Source: a gamma proteobacterium symbiont of Ctena orbiculata
GTDB lineage: Bacteria > Pseudomonadota > Gammaproteobacteria > Chromatiales > Chromatiaceae
Reading direction: 5' to 3'
Assembly (NCBI GenBank): GCA_003058525.1
Contig: QBVD01000063.1
Coordinates: forward strand, 1 to 64,000
DNA: 64,000 nucleotides
The notes beneath the pieces are model-generated. The model was not told the DNA's origin, did not search any database, and worked only from the letters and a program-made list of their open reading frames with translations. Both the position numbers and the translations under genes were made by a program. Below are positions 54,819 to 63,259 of this stretch, in pieces. Every line of letters begins with the position of its first letter. The first letter of the stretch is position 1.

Positions 54819-54927
54819 GTTACCTGTTGGTTACTTTTCGCTGAATTGCGTAACCATTGTGGTTTGTTCTTTAATTACATGCTGTTAGCAAAACAGCGCC
54901 TCACAGTATGTTACCGATAAGTAACAT
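54819..54927. promoter_or_regulatory. Candidate enhancer sites (GTTAC/GTAAC repeats)
   Basis: GTTAC occurs at 54819-54823 and 54830-54834, GTAAC at 54850-54854, and a palindrome ATGTTAC-N6-GTAACAT spans 54908-54927. They lie about 65-185 bases upstream of the sigma-54 promoter, the usual range for NtrC-type activators. An outer inverted repeat, AGCGCCTC (54895-54902) and GAGGCGCT (54941-54948), brackets the palindrome. Confidence 0.6.
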
Positions 54928-55218
54928 ATCGAGATGTGGAGAGGCGCTCCGGAAAAGGCCTCTTCACTGTTCCTGAAAAAGCGCGTACAAACAGCTGGTC
55001 TGGATGCGGACAGTGGACGTATGCAACTAAAAAACAACAACTTCCTGATTAAATAATGGATTCTGCTATCCTTGCAGAATAGCAATTATAAAAGTATGGG
55101 AAAGCGTAGCCGTTGACGATCTTTGTTCTCTGCAGGGAGCGTATGACGTTTGTCGTAATGCAGCTACCGTGACATAACTTAGCAGTATCCTGAGTAGTTG
55201 TTTTAGTGAGGATCCCAA

Positions 55219-56088
55219 GTGCGATTGACCTTTTTAATATTTCTTTTCTGGATTACTCCAATTTATGCAGTTGATACGGAAGCACCTATCCGTTTTGGTT
55301 TAACGGCTGTTGTGCCCACTGAAAATCTAAGATTTCTGGATCAATGGAGTCAATACCTGGAGCAAAAAACAGGTCGCAAGGTCGAGTTTGTGCAGAGAAA
55401 ATCTTATCGGGAAGTAATGGATCTGTTGGGCACGGGTGTTATCGATTTCGCTTGGATCTGCGGTTATCCCTACATCCAGGCAAGAGAACCTGAATCACTT
55501 CAGCTCCTGACAGTGCCTATTTACCGGGGAGCACCACGTTATCACTCTTATATAATTGTCCACCATAACAGTCCCTATAAACGCTTTAGCGACCTGAGAG
55601 GGAAGAGTTTTGCCTTCTCTGATCCTGATTCGAATTCAGGTTTCCTCTATCCACTGGCCTTGATTGCAAAAAAAGGTGAGAAGCCTGAGTCTTTTTTCCG
55701 TCAGACATTCTTTACCTTCAATCACGCTGAGACGGTACAAGCCGTTTCCGAGCAGGTTGCAGATGCTGGAGCCGTCGACTCGTATATATGGGAGTACATT
55801 GCCGTCTTCAAGCCGGATATTACTGAAAAAACCCGAATAATAAAGAAATCGCCAAGCTTTGGTTTTCCACCTGTTGTTTACCGTTTAGGTGTAGATAGCG
55901 ACATAGTAAAACAAATGAAACATACACTTGAAAATATGAATCAGGATTTAACCGGACAGGAACTGCTCGGCCGGCTCAAACTGGATGGCTTCGGTGATTA
56001 TTCCGATTCGTTGTTCAACGAAATCCGCGCTTTGGAAAATACAGTTCAAAGCGTCGACCCCAGGTATTCCGTGGTACAAACAGATTAA
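55219..56088 (+). CDS. PhnD-like periplasmic substrate-binding protein (probable sensor)
   Basis: The 289-residue protein has a signal peptide (MRLTFLIFLFWITPIYA) and the PhnD-type fold: IRFGLTAVVPTENLRFLDQW, DFAWICGYPYIQA and SDLRGKSFAFSDPDSNSGFL. No transporter genes follow; instead come a histidine kinase and a sigma-54 activator. This is the same layout as AioX-AioS-AioR and ArxX-S-R for arsenite, where the binding protein senses the substrate and signals to the kinase. The ligand here is not known. The GTG start at 55219 has GAGGA seven bases upstream. Confidence 0.85.
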   Translation: MRLTFLIFLFWITPIYAVDTEAPIRFGLTAVVPTENLRFLDQWSQYLEQKTGRKVEFVQRKSYREVMDLLGTGVIDFAWICGYPYIQAREPESLQLLTVPIYRGAPRYHSYIIVHHNSPYKRFSDLRGKSFAFSDPDSNSGFLYPLALIAKKGEKPESFFRQTFFTFNHAETVQAVSEQVADAGAVDSYIWEYIAVFKPDITEKTRIIKKSPSFGFPPVVYRLGVDSDIVKQMKHTLENMNQDLTGQELLGRLKLDGFGDYSDSLFNEIRALENTVQSVDPRYSVVQTD

Positions 56089-56103
56089 TTATTCAGTATA
56101 CAA

Positions 56104-57579
56104 ATGCCCATGATTAATCCGAAATCCTGGCCATTGGCGATAAAGTTGTCCCTTACCATAACGGCCGTTGTTACATGCGTCGGATTCCTGATCGGAGTAC
56201 TCATGGTTGTCCAGGACTGGAAACGATTTCAAAATGATCTGGGTGAAAAAGCACTGCTGCTATCTGAATCCATTTCAATCACTGCGCCAAAGGCGATGCT
56301 GCGAAAGGACTACTGGTCTCTTTACCTCAGTCTCAAGAATATGGCATCCAAGGGACCTGGGGCCAGAAGCGAACACGAAATCACAGATGCGATGATATTG
56401 GATGCTGAAGGTATGGTTCAGGCCCATCTTCATCCCGCGAGGCATCCGATAGGTCTTGTCTTTTCACCGGATAGTGAAACTGAGAAAGCTATAACCAGCC
56501 AGGCGATGGCCGCAAGAACACCGACCGTGTTGAGCAGCGGCGGTTTTTCCAAAGATGGTTTTCAGGAGGGGGTCGTACCGCTGTTTTCAGATCAAAAATA
56601 CCTTGGTGTGGTTCGGGTTCGTCTCTCTGTCGCCAGCCTGTTCGAAAAGGCGAAATCGACAGCCGTTATCGTTCTTCTGTCGATATTGCTCTTCGTCTTC
56701 ATCGGCAGCCTGCTGGGTACCATAGTATCCAGGCGGGTTGTCGGGCCTCTGACCGCCATCACTCACGGACTTGAGGCGGTAGGACGAGGAGAGATGACCG
56801 ACTTTTCGCCAATACCGGTGAAAGAGGGAGATGAAATAGGAAGGCTTAGTGTGACCTTCAATCAGATCATGTCTGAACTGGCGGAAAAAAAGATGCTCGA
56901 GGAGGAGATCGCAATGAGCGAGAAACTGGTTGCCTTGGGAAGAATTACTGCGGGTGTGGCGCATGAGGTGAATAATCCACTTGCAGGGCTTTTAAACTGC
57001 ATAGATACACTGCGTCAGCATCCAAACGACAAGGAGTTGATCGATCGTTACCTGCCGGTTATTGACCAGGGACTGCATCGGATTAAAGATATTGTTCATA
57101 ACCTTCTCGTTGGACTTAGGAACGAGGAGAGTGATGAAATGATAAACATCCAACAGGTCGACAAGCTTCATGATTTGATCCTGGCGGAAATAGGTGAAAG
57201 AGATATCAAAATATTCTGGAACAATACAACAGACAGAGATACCTGTATTCCAGGAAAGACCGAACAGATAATCTGTAATTTGCTGAAAAACGCCGTTGAA
57301 ATCATTCCCGAAAACGGAACCATTGATTTCAACATGCATCAAGAGGGAAGTCTTCTCGTCATCAAAGTCAGTGATAATGGCCCTGGAGTTGCCTCAAATA
57401 TACGAAACCAACTGTTCGACCCTTTCTTTACAACCAAACCCAACGGCACCGGATTGGGACTGTGGGTTGTCTACCGTCTGGTTCAGAATATGCAAGGTAT
57501 CATCGAGGTTGAGAGCGAGTTGGGAAAAGGTACGACTTTCCTCATCGAACTACCCGTAATCAGAAGGCAGGCAGCCTGA
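56104..57579 (+). CDS. Membrane sensor histidine kinase
   Basis: The product has 491 residues. Two membrane helices (ITAVVTCVGFLIGVLMVV near 20 and IVLLSILLFVFIGSLLGTI near 190) bracket a periplasmic sensor domain of about 150 residues. HAMP follows, then the phospho-His box VAHEVNNPLAGLLNCIDTL, and an ATPase domain with NLLKNAVEII, DNGPGV and GTGLGLWVVYRL. It probably receives the signal from the PhnD-like protein 15 bases upstream. Its stop overlaps the regulator start by one base. Confidence 0.92.
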   Translation: MPMINPKSWPLAIKLSLTITAVVTCVGFLIGVLMVVQDWKRFQNDLGEKALLLSESISITAPKAMLRKDYWSLYLSLKNMASKGPGARSEHEITDAMILDAEGMVQAHLHPARHPIGLVFSPDSETEKAITSQAMAARTPTVLSSGGFSKDGFQEGVVPLFSDQKYLGVVRVRLSVASLFEKAKSTAVIVLLSILLFVFIGSLLGTIVSRRVVGPLTAITHGLEAVGRGEMTDFSPIPVKEGDEIGRLSVTFNQIMSELAEKKMLEEEIAMSEKLVALGRITAGVAHEVNNPLAGLLNCIDTLRQHPNDKELIDRYLPVIDQGLHRIKDIVHNLLVGLRNEESDEMINIQQVDKLHDLILAEIGERDIKIFWNNTTDRDTCIPGKTEQIICNLLKNAVEIIPENGTIDFNMHQEGSLLVIKVSDNGPGVASNIRNQLFDPFFTTKPNGTGLGLWVVYRLVQNMQGIIEVESELGKGTTFLIELPVIRRQAA

Positions 57580-58967
57580 TGCAGAATAGTATGGATCAGG
57601 CGATGGAGGCGGATAGCTACAAAGACTTGTGCCTGTTGTTGGTTGAAGATGATGAGATCATGCAAATATCGCTTGTTGACAGGCTGCGTATAGAATCAAT
57701 ACCCGTGCGTGCGGTAAGTGATATAGCGAGTGCAAGAAAAGAGTTGGAAAAAGGAGATATAGATCTTGTGGTAACCGATATCCGCCTGCCGGATGGCACA
57801 GGGATCGAACTCTTTACAGATATCTCAAACAATTATCCAGGCATACCCGTCATCCTGATGACGGCTTACGGCGATATATCGGATGCAGTCGCCACGGTTA
57901 AAGCCGGCGCTTTGGATTATCTGACAAAACCTTTTGACATTAATGAGTTCATCAAGAAGGTGACGCATCAGCTCTCCTGCATTTCCGATATTCAGTTAAC
58001 GATCAACAACTCTGGCACTGATGATAATTACTTCAAACCGGGTAGTGGTTGTTTGGGAAAAAGCAACGCCATGCGAAAGATCGAGAGACTTGTGGCGCGA
58101 CTCAGAGAGAGTGACAGTTCAGTATTGCTTACCGGAGAGTCCGGGGTTGGCAAAGAGGTCGTTGCAAACCTGATACACAACAATAGTCTCAGGTCACAGG
58201 GTCCCATGGTAAGTGTAAACTGTGCCGCTCTACCTGCCACACTGATCGAAAGTGAGCTCTTTGGCCATGAAAAGGGGGCTTTTACCGGAGCGACACAACA
58301 ACGAAAAGGACGTTTTGAGCAGGCCCAAGGCGGCACCATCTTTCTTGATGAGATCGCGGAAGTATCGTCCGATATACAGGTAAAACTATTAAGAGTGCTG
58401 CAGGAGAGGGAGTTCGAACGTGTTGGCGGATCTGTTTCAATTGCACTTGATGTGAGGGTGATTGCCGCAACTCAGGCCAATCTCGATGTCGCTATTGAAA
58501 AAAATGAATTCAGGTCGGATCTTTACTGGCGTCTCAATGTAATCAATATCGAAATTCCACCACTGCGGCAACGTAGGGAGGACATAGTCTATCTCGCCAG
58601 ACAATTCGTCAGCCAACTGGGGCGATGCAAAAAGGGTGGCATCAAAGGTCTGTCGAAGGAGGCTGAGCTCTGTCTTCAATCCATGTCATTCCCTGGGAAT
58701 GTTCGTGAACTGAAGAATGTCATCGAAAGAGCTGTCGCCCTGTGCGAAGGGCCTTGGATAAGCCAAAGCGATCTTTCGATCACTGCCAGCAATACCCACA
58801 CTCACGATACAACTACACTAAAAGAGACTATCGAAGAGGCTGAACGAAAGTCAATAACCAGGGCATTAGCGGATCATAACGGTAAAATCAATCAGACAGC
58901 AGATTCCTTGGGTATCTCGCGTAAAAACCTGTGGGAGAAGATGAAACGCTACGAAATAGATAAGTAG
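57579..58967 (+). CDS. NtrC-family sigma-54-dependent response regulator
   Basis: The product has 462 residues: a receiver domain (LLLVEDDEIMQ, phospho-Asp in VVTDIRLPDG, MTAYGD, LTKPFD), an AAA+ domain with Walker A GESGVGKE and the sigma-54 contact GAFTGA, and a Fis-type HTH at the end (INQTADSLGISRKNLWEKMK). It is the likely activator of the divergent molybdoenzyme operon, which has a sigma-54 promoter and repeated GTTAC sites. Confidence 0.94.
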   Translation: MQNSMDQAMEADSYKDLCLLLVEDDEIMQISLVDRLRIESIPVRAVSDIASARKELEKGDIDLVVTDIRLPDGTGIELFTDISNNYPGIPVILMTAYGDISDAVATVKAGALDYLTKPFDINEFIKKVTHQLSCISDIQLTINNSGTDDNYFKPGSGCLGKSNAMRKIERLVARLRESDSSVLLTGESGVGKEVVANLIHNNSLRSQGPMVSVNCAALPATLIESELFGHEKGAFTGATQQRKGRFEQAQGGTIFLDEIAEVSSDIQVKLLRVLQEREFERVGGSVSIALDVRVIAATQANLDVAIEKNEFRSDLYWRLNVINIEIPPLRQRREDIVYLARQFVSQLGRCKKGGIKGLSKEAELCLQSMSFPGNVRELKNVIERAVALCEGPWISQSDLSITASNTHTHDTTTLKETIEEAERKSITRALADHNGKINQTADSLGISRKNLWEKMKRYEIDK

Positions 58968-59000
58968 CTGCCACGGCTATGCATGAAGGTTGACCAATGA

Positions 59001-59138
59001 TCTAAAGATGGATTCTTCTGGTGGCTGAACGCCTATGCGCCGGATGAAATGGATCCTTATGAGGCTGAAATTCGGGAGGTAAAAAAGAATGCACCGGATT
59101 TAAGGATCGTAATCCCTGGAATCCGGTGCCTAGTATAG
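59001..59138 (+). pseudogene. Possible decayed coding remnant
   Basis: A short frame without a start reads DGFFWWLNAYAPDEMDPYEA and goes on to the stop at 59138. It has protein-like composition but no recognised family. It may be the tail of a lost gene; it overlaps the terminator hairpin. Confidence 0.25.
59085..59129 (-). terminator. Terminator of the Ig-repeat gene
   Basis: GCACCGGATT (59091-59100) pairs perfectly with AATCCGGTGC (59120-59129). On the minus strand the stem is followed by ATTCTTTTTT, so it is oriented to end the gene at 59195-60985. Confidence 0.75.
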
Positions 59139-59194
59139 CCAACCAATCGACTATCTGGTTGCAGCTATATTCTCATGGCCGCTTCGGTCGTCAA

Positions 59195-60985
59195 TCACAT
59201 GGTGCTCTTCATGGCAACGTTGGAGTAATCGCTCTCATTGCCTTCGGTATCATAAGTGGTGACTGCGAAGTAGTAGTCGCCGACATCGAGATTGTCGATG
59301 ACATAGTCGTGGATGGTGCAGTCTGCCAGGTCCATGACCTGTTGCAGGTTGTCTTCGGTTGTTCCCATATAGATCTTGTAGCCGGCGATCTCGCTCATAT
59401 CGAGTACTGAGCCGTCTGTGCGTGTTGATGGCGGAACCCATGCCAGTGATACGCTGCCCACGGTGGGTTCCGGTTCCACTACCTCGATGCTCAGTGGGTT
59501 CAGTGATGCACTGTCGGTTCCATCCGTTACCGTGATGACGATTGCGTCGTAGCGTCCGATGTCCTCACTGTTGGGGGTGCCGCTCAGTACACCGGTTTGG
59601 GTATTGAAACTGGCCCATGTCGGTAGGTTGGATGCGCTGAAGGTCAGCTCATCGTTGTCCGCATCGGAGGCATCGGGTGCAAACCTGTAATCATTCCCGG
59701 CGATGACGCTGGATTCGGCTGTACCGCTGATGACGGGGGCGTTGTTCGGCTCAGTCACATCATTGATGGTGATGGTGAATCCATCGAGGCTTACACTGTC
59801 ACTGCCGTCAGACACACTGATGACGATATTCTCGTATGTGCCTGCAGACTCCGAATCAGGCGTGCCGCTGAGGCGTCCGCTGTTGGGGTTGAACGCTGCC
59901 CAGTATGGCCGGTTGCTGATCGAGAATGTCAGCGCATCGCCGTCGGGATCGCTGGCGGCCGGTGTGAAGCTGTAACCGTTACCCTCTTCAATGGTGGTAT
60001 CAGGTGTGCCGCTGATGCTGGGGGCGCGATTGGTATCGCTGACAGTGATGCTGAAGGCATTCAGGGAAGCGGTGGCATTACCGTCGGAGACGCTGATGAC
60101 AATATGGTCGGTAGTGCCAGCGGAGCCATAGCCAGGGGTGCCGCTGAGAACACCGGTCGAGGGATTGAAGCTGGCCCAGTCCGGTCTGTTATCGATGGAG
60201 AAGGTCAGGTTGTCGCCATCGGCATCATGTGCCTGAGGTGCAAACCGATAACCGGCGCCCTCTGCAACCCTGGTGGCCGGTGCGCCACTGATTGTGGGTG
60301 GCTGGTTGCTGTTGTCGACAGTGATACTGAAGGCATTGAGTGATGCGCTTGCGGAACCGTCAGAACAGCTGATCACGATGTTGTTGGTGGTACCGGCATC
60401 GTTTTGATCGGGTGTGCCGCTCAGTTGCCCTGTGGATGTATTGAAATTCGCCCAGTTGGGTCTATTGGTGATGGAGAAGATCAAAGCGTCGCCATCGGCA
60501 TCGTTTGCGCTGGGGGTAAAACGGTATGCCTGGCCCTCGGCAACCTGGGTCTGCGGTGTGCCGCTGATTACAGGAGGCCTATTCTCAGCGGGTGGCTCCG
60601 GCTCCGAGCCGCTGACGCAGTCCGCCGGTGCCCGAACAACGGCTCTTTCCTGAACAAGCGTTCCATATTCGGTACGCACGCCGCAGGGTACGTTGGCCGG
60701 ATTATAGAACTTTAATCTCCAGTAGCCCCGTCTGTTGACGGTTTTGCTTCCCAGATAAAGATCTGTGCCGGCGATGAAAGCGTCTACCTTTGCGCCTGGC
60801 GTTCCACTGCCCTTGAGGACCAGCAGATCTTTTCTTTTCCGCCATACGGCTTTGTCGAAACTGAATGATTCAGCCGGTTCGACATAGCTCTCTTCAGCGA
60901 CGGTTCCGGCTTGCAGTTGGCTCATTTCGGTCAGGAAAAGTGCGGGGAGAACAACAAGTGGTAGCAGGGTGTGTAGTGCTTTCAT
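59195..60985 (-). CDS. Secreted protein with four Ig-like (He_PIG-type) repeats and a fibronectin-III-like end
   Basis: The product has 596 residues. A signal peptide (LLPLVVLPALFLTEMSQLQA) precedes a domain of about 110 residues, then four tandem repeats of about 90, each opening like PVISGTPQTQVAEGQAYRF and carrying DADGD and LSGTP motifs. A final fibronectin-III-like domain (SLAWVPPSTRTDGSVLDMSE, IAGYKIYMGTTEDNLQQV) ends the chain. It is probably an adhesin or matrix protein. The DADGD-type motifs suggest calcium binding. It ends in no sorting signal. GAGG precedes the ATG. Confidence 0.82.
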   Translation of the reverse strand: MKALHTLLPLVVLPALFLTEMSQLQAGTVAEESYVEPAESFSFDKAVWRKRKDLLVLKGSGTPGAKVDAFIAGTDLYLGSKTVNRRGYWRLKFYNPANVPCGVRTEYGTLVQERAVVRAPADCVSGSEPEPPAENRPPVISGTPQTQVAEGQAYRFTPSANDADGDALIFSITNRPNWANFNTSTGQLSGTPDQNDAGTTNNIVISCSDGSASASLNAFSITVDNSNQPPTISGAPATRVAEGAGYRFAPQAHDADGDNLTFSIDNRPDWASFNPSTGVLSGTPGYGSAGTTDHIVISVSDGNATASLNAFSITVSDTNRAPSISGTPDTTIEEGNGYSFTPAASDPDGDALTFSISNRPYWAAFNPNSGRLSGTPDSESAGTYENIVISVSDGSDSVSLDGFTITINDVTEPNNAPVISGTAESSVIAGNDYRFAPDASDADNDELTFSASNLPTWASFNTQTGVLSGTPNSEDIGRYDAIVITVTDGTDSASLNPLSIEVVEPEPTVGSVSLAWVPPSTRTDGSVLDMSEIAGYKIYMGTTEDNLQQVMDLADCTIHDYVIDNLDVGDYYFAVTTYDTEGNESDYSNVAMKSTM

Positions 60986-61426
60986 TGTACAACCTCGATT
61001 GCGATATCTCTTAGTTGTTCACTATGGCGGTCAGCACCTGTTTTTATTCATTCACGAGGTCACAGTTTTAGAGGACCAATTTCACACATTTTGTAGTGGC
61101 GCTCCACAGTGTGAAAGAGCTCGAAAATATGAAATTTAATTTGTAAAAAATCCACGGAATAACACTCGATGCTCTTGCCTTTTTCACACATTGAGAATGG
61201 TGATATGAGAAGTGAGAACTGGTCGGAATAGACTATGAGAGTCAATTCTAAAAAAACTTCGTTTTGGCCCTTTTTTTGGGAATTTAATGTTGTTTATTAC
61301 CTGCATTCATATTCGGTTTTCTTATGATGTTTATAACAATAAATTAACTGAATGATGTTTGAATAAAAGCAAGGTTAATCAGCTATTTTTATAACACTGG
61401 AAATATAAATAACTTCGGAGCAGGAT
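60986..61426. other. AT-rich intergenic stretch with TTTCACAC repeats
   Basis: TTTCACACATT occurs near 61079 and again near 61179, and GTGTGAAA near 61110 gives a palindromic pair with the first. These could be an operator for either flanking gene, but no regulator is identified. No gene is seen. Confidence 0.3.
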
Positions 61427-62053
61427 ATGATTAAAATTCCTATCGAGTCGGCACTGGTTCTGTTCCTGGCCTTTAGTCTGTCGCAGTCGGTTTCGGCATC
61501 CGATTATGTTATCGATACGGAAGGTGGACACGCCTATATCCAATTCAAAATCAGCCATCTCGGTTTTAGTTGGCTGACCGGGCGATTCAATCGCTTCTCC
61601 GGTGATTTCAGTTACGACGAAAACAACCCGTCAGCGGCGAAGATCGAAGTCGTGATCGATACCCGGAGTATCGACTCCAACCATGCCGAGCGAGACAAGC
61701 ATCTCAGGGATGAGGATTTCCTGAATGTCGCTACCTATCCGGAAGCCAGGTTTATCAGCAGATCGTATAATGAGCATGGCGAGGGTAAGGCAACCCTCGT
61801 CGGTGATCTGACCTTGAGGGGCGTTACCCGGCCAGTGCGAATCGAAGTGGATCATGTCGGTGAAGGGACAGATCCCTGGGGTGGCTATCGGCGTGGATTT
61901 TCAGGCAAGACCCGCATCATCCTGGCGGATTTCGGCATAACCAAGTATCTTGGCTCCACCGCCAAGGCGGTGGAGTTGAGTCTCGGTATCGAAGGCATAC
62001 GTAAAAGATCGAAAAACCGCTCGAGAAGGCCGGGCGGATTACGCACTCGTTAG
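61427..62053 (+). CDS. YceI-family periplasmic lipid-binding protein
   Basis: The 208-residue product has a signal peptide (SALVLFLAFSLSQSVSAS) and the YceI lipocalin-like pattern: YVIDTEGGHAYIQFKISHLG, VVIDTRSIDSNHAERDKHLR, FLNVATYPEARF and DLTLRGVTRPV. YceI proteins bind polyisoprenoids or similar lipids. The last ~15 residues are Arg/Lys-rich (KRSKNRSRRPGGLRTR), an unusual basic tail. GGAGCAGG precedes the ATG. Confidence 0.92.
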   Translation: MIKIPIESALVLFLAFSLSQSVSASDYVIDTEGGHAYIQFKISHLGFSWLTGRFNRFSGDFSYDENNPSAAKIEVVIDTRSIDSNHAERDKHLRDEDFLNVATYPEARFISRSYNEHGEGKATLVGDLTLRGVTRPVRIEVDHVGEGTDPWGGYRRGFSGKTRIILADFGITKYLGSTAKAVELSLGIEGIRKRSKNRSRRPGGLRTR

Positions 62054-62093
62054 GGCCGCGGATTCTGATCGGATGGGTGAAGCGCATTCAGCA

Positions 62094-62495
62094 CTATCCC
62101 GAATGTAGCCATTCGACACGAAAACGGATTTTACGCCATGGATTTTCCTCTTCAAGAAGGCGTACGATGGTGGTTTCCAGCCGTTCGCCCTGGTCCAACA
62201 GCCGGGCAAGGGTGCGGTTTTCACGACGTGGGATGTATCCCAGATGCTCATTTTTAAACCACACGGCGACAGCATAGCGGTCATGGGGATTACTGGGTTC
62301 ACGTTTGAGATGGAGATGCTCGCCGACTCGGAGAAAGGGCCAGATCGACGCAGCACGATGGTATTGAAACCCCGCCAGGGGTGATTCCTGAAGCACCACC
62401 CGGCGCCGAGCTGGGGATGTCAGGCCGTGAGGCGTCAGCCGTAGAGCCAATCCCGCCATCCGCAATATTGAGAATAGGATATTTTTTCTCTTCAT
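62094..62495 (-). CDS. HIRAN-domain protein
   Basis: The 133-residue product starts at the ATG at 62495, with GGGGAG eight bases upstream. The HIRAN signature is clear: SPLAGFQYHRAASIWPFLRV, LHLKREPSNPHDRYAVAVWF, LGYIPRRENRTLARLLDQGE. HIRAN domains bind DNA ends or damage when fused to helicases; here the domain stands alone after a short hydrophobic, basic N terminus that could be a signal or anchor. Role unknown. Confidence 0.85.
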   Translation of the reverse strand: MKRKNILFSILRMAGLALRLTPHGLTSPARRRVVLQESPLAGFQYHRAASIWPFLRVGEHLHLKREPSNPHDRYAVAVWFKNEHLGYIPRRENRTLARLLDQGERLETTIVRLLEEENPWRKIRFRVEWLHSG

Positions 62496-62518
62496 AGGGT
62501 ACACTCCCCGAAGCTTTT

Positions 62519-62538
62519 GGGATTAGTAACAGGTCCTG
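62519..62538. repeat. Repeat remnant upstream of the HIRAN gene
   Basis: GGGATTAGTAACAGGTCCTG matches the right end of the dispersed repeat with a short deletion. Confidence 0.4.
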
Positions 62539-62607
62539 TACGAGAAGTTGAAGAATAACCCGGGTGCAGGCTCAAACCGTGAGCCCGCGGGGGAGGTGGC
62601 GACTGTC

Positions 62608-63009
62608 ATGTTGGAATATATCTTGTTCGATGAACACTCTTGGCGTGGATTCATCGACTATCTGCGCCAGCTGGGTCTGGATCCGCAAACCTCTGTTGCG
62701 GAAGAGGGATGGCTGATTGCCTTACCGGAAGACCTGGTTGAAGCGTTGGATGTAAAGATCGAGGCCTATTATGATCAGTTGCTGGAGGGCGATGAGGCTG
62801 CGGTAGCGGAGAGGGAAGGGGAAGCGCATCTGCATGCCGCCGGCGTGAATGTTACCCTGGCGGATGGACGTATCGTTCAGGCCGTCATCGATCCCAAGCT
62901 GATGCAGCGCCTGTTGGGGGCCGTTTCACCGCAGGAGTTGGGCGAGTTTGTGGATGCCATAGCCGCCGCTGTGGAAAATCCGGACGAACGTCCCTTGTGT
63001 CAACGTTGA
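62608..63009 (+). CDS. Hypothetical protein, acidic
   Basis: The 133-residue acidic protein starts MLEYILFDEHSWRGFIDYLR. I do not know its family. The ATG at 62608, after GGGAGG, is preferred to a TTG at 62548. The C-terminal end overlaps the convergent small membrane protein gene by ten bases. No membrane helix or metal motif is visible. Confidence 0.65.
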   Translation: MLEYILFDEHSWRGFIDYLRQLGLDPQTSVAEEGWLIALPEDLVEALDVKIEAYYDQLLEGDEAAVAEREGEAHLHAAGVNVTLADGRIVQAVIDPKLMQRLLGAVSPQELGEFVDAIAAAVENPDERPLCQR

Positions 63010-63221
63010 GTACCTGTCGCCTGCTCTGGCTGACCCTGTTGCCCCTGTTTCTCACGGTTCTCAGTCGAAAGTCGTTCCGCCTTTCTCTTTTCCACCATCT
63101 CTATATACTCTTTCGGTGTCTGGTGGATATTGGTTTCAGGAGGATTGTCGCTGCTTTTCATGACATACAATATGCCGAGAATGAGCACGATCAGCACGGC
63201 AAAAAAAGCGGTGTTTCCCAT
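63000..63221 (-). CDS. Small single-helix membrane protein
   Basis: The 73-residue protein has one N-terminal helix (TAFFAVLIVLILGILYVM) and a charged, Gln-rich tail. AGGAGA lies upstream of the ATG at good spacing. No family recognised. It converges on and overlaps the preceding gene by ten bases. Confidence 0.6.
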   Translation of the reverse strand: MGNTAFFAVLIVLILGILYVMKSSDNPPETNIHQTPKEYIEMVEKRKAERLSTENREKQGQQGQPEQATGTQR

Positions 63222-63239
63222 AATGGATCTCCTGGCCTG

Positions 63240-63256
63240 CTAGGGCCTGTTTACGC
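63240..63256. repeat. Repeat remnant downstream of the HAD gene
   Basis: CTAGGGCCTGTTTACGC matches the left end of the dispersed repeat. It lies directly after the HAD phosphatase gene, which has another copy on its upstream side. Confidence 0.5.
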
Positions 63257-63259
63257 GAG

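Noticed and set aside
54880-54902. A second sigma-54-like site (GAGGCGCTGTTTTGCT, minus strand)
   Set aside because: The GG to GC spacing is nine instead of ten bases, which sigma-54 does not tolerate well.
48995-58967. Naming the molybdoenzyme operon as arsenate, tetrathionate or selenate reductase
   Set aside because: The Mo-ligand Cys and regulator layout are shared by several enzymes; without alignment to characterised members a substrate would be a guess.
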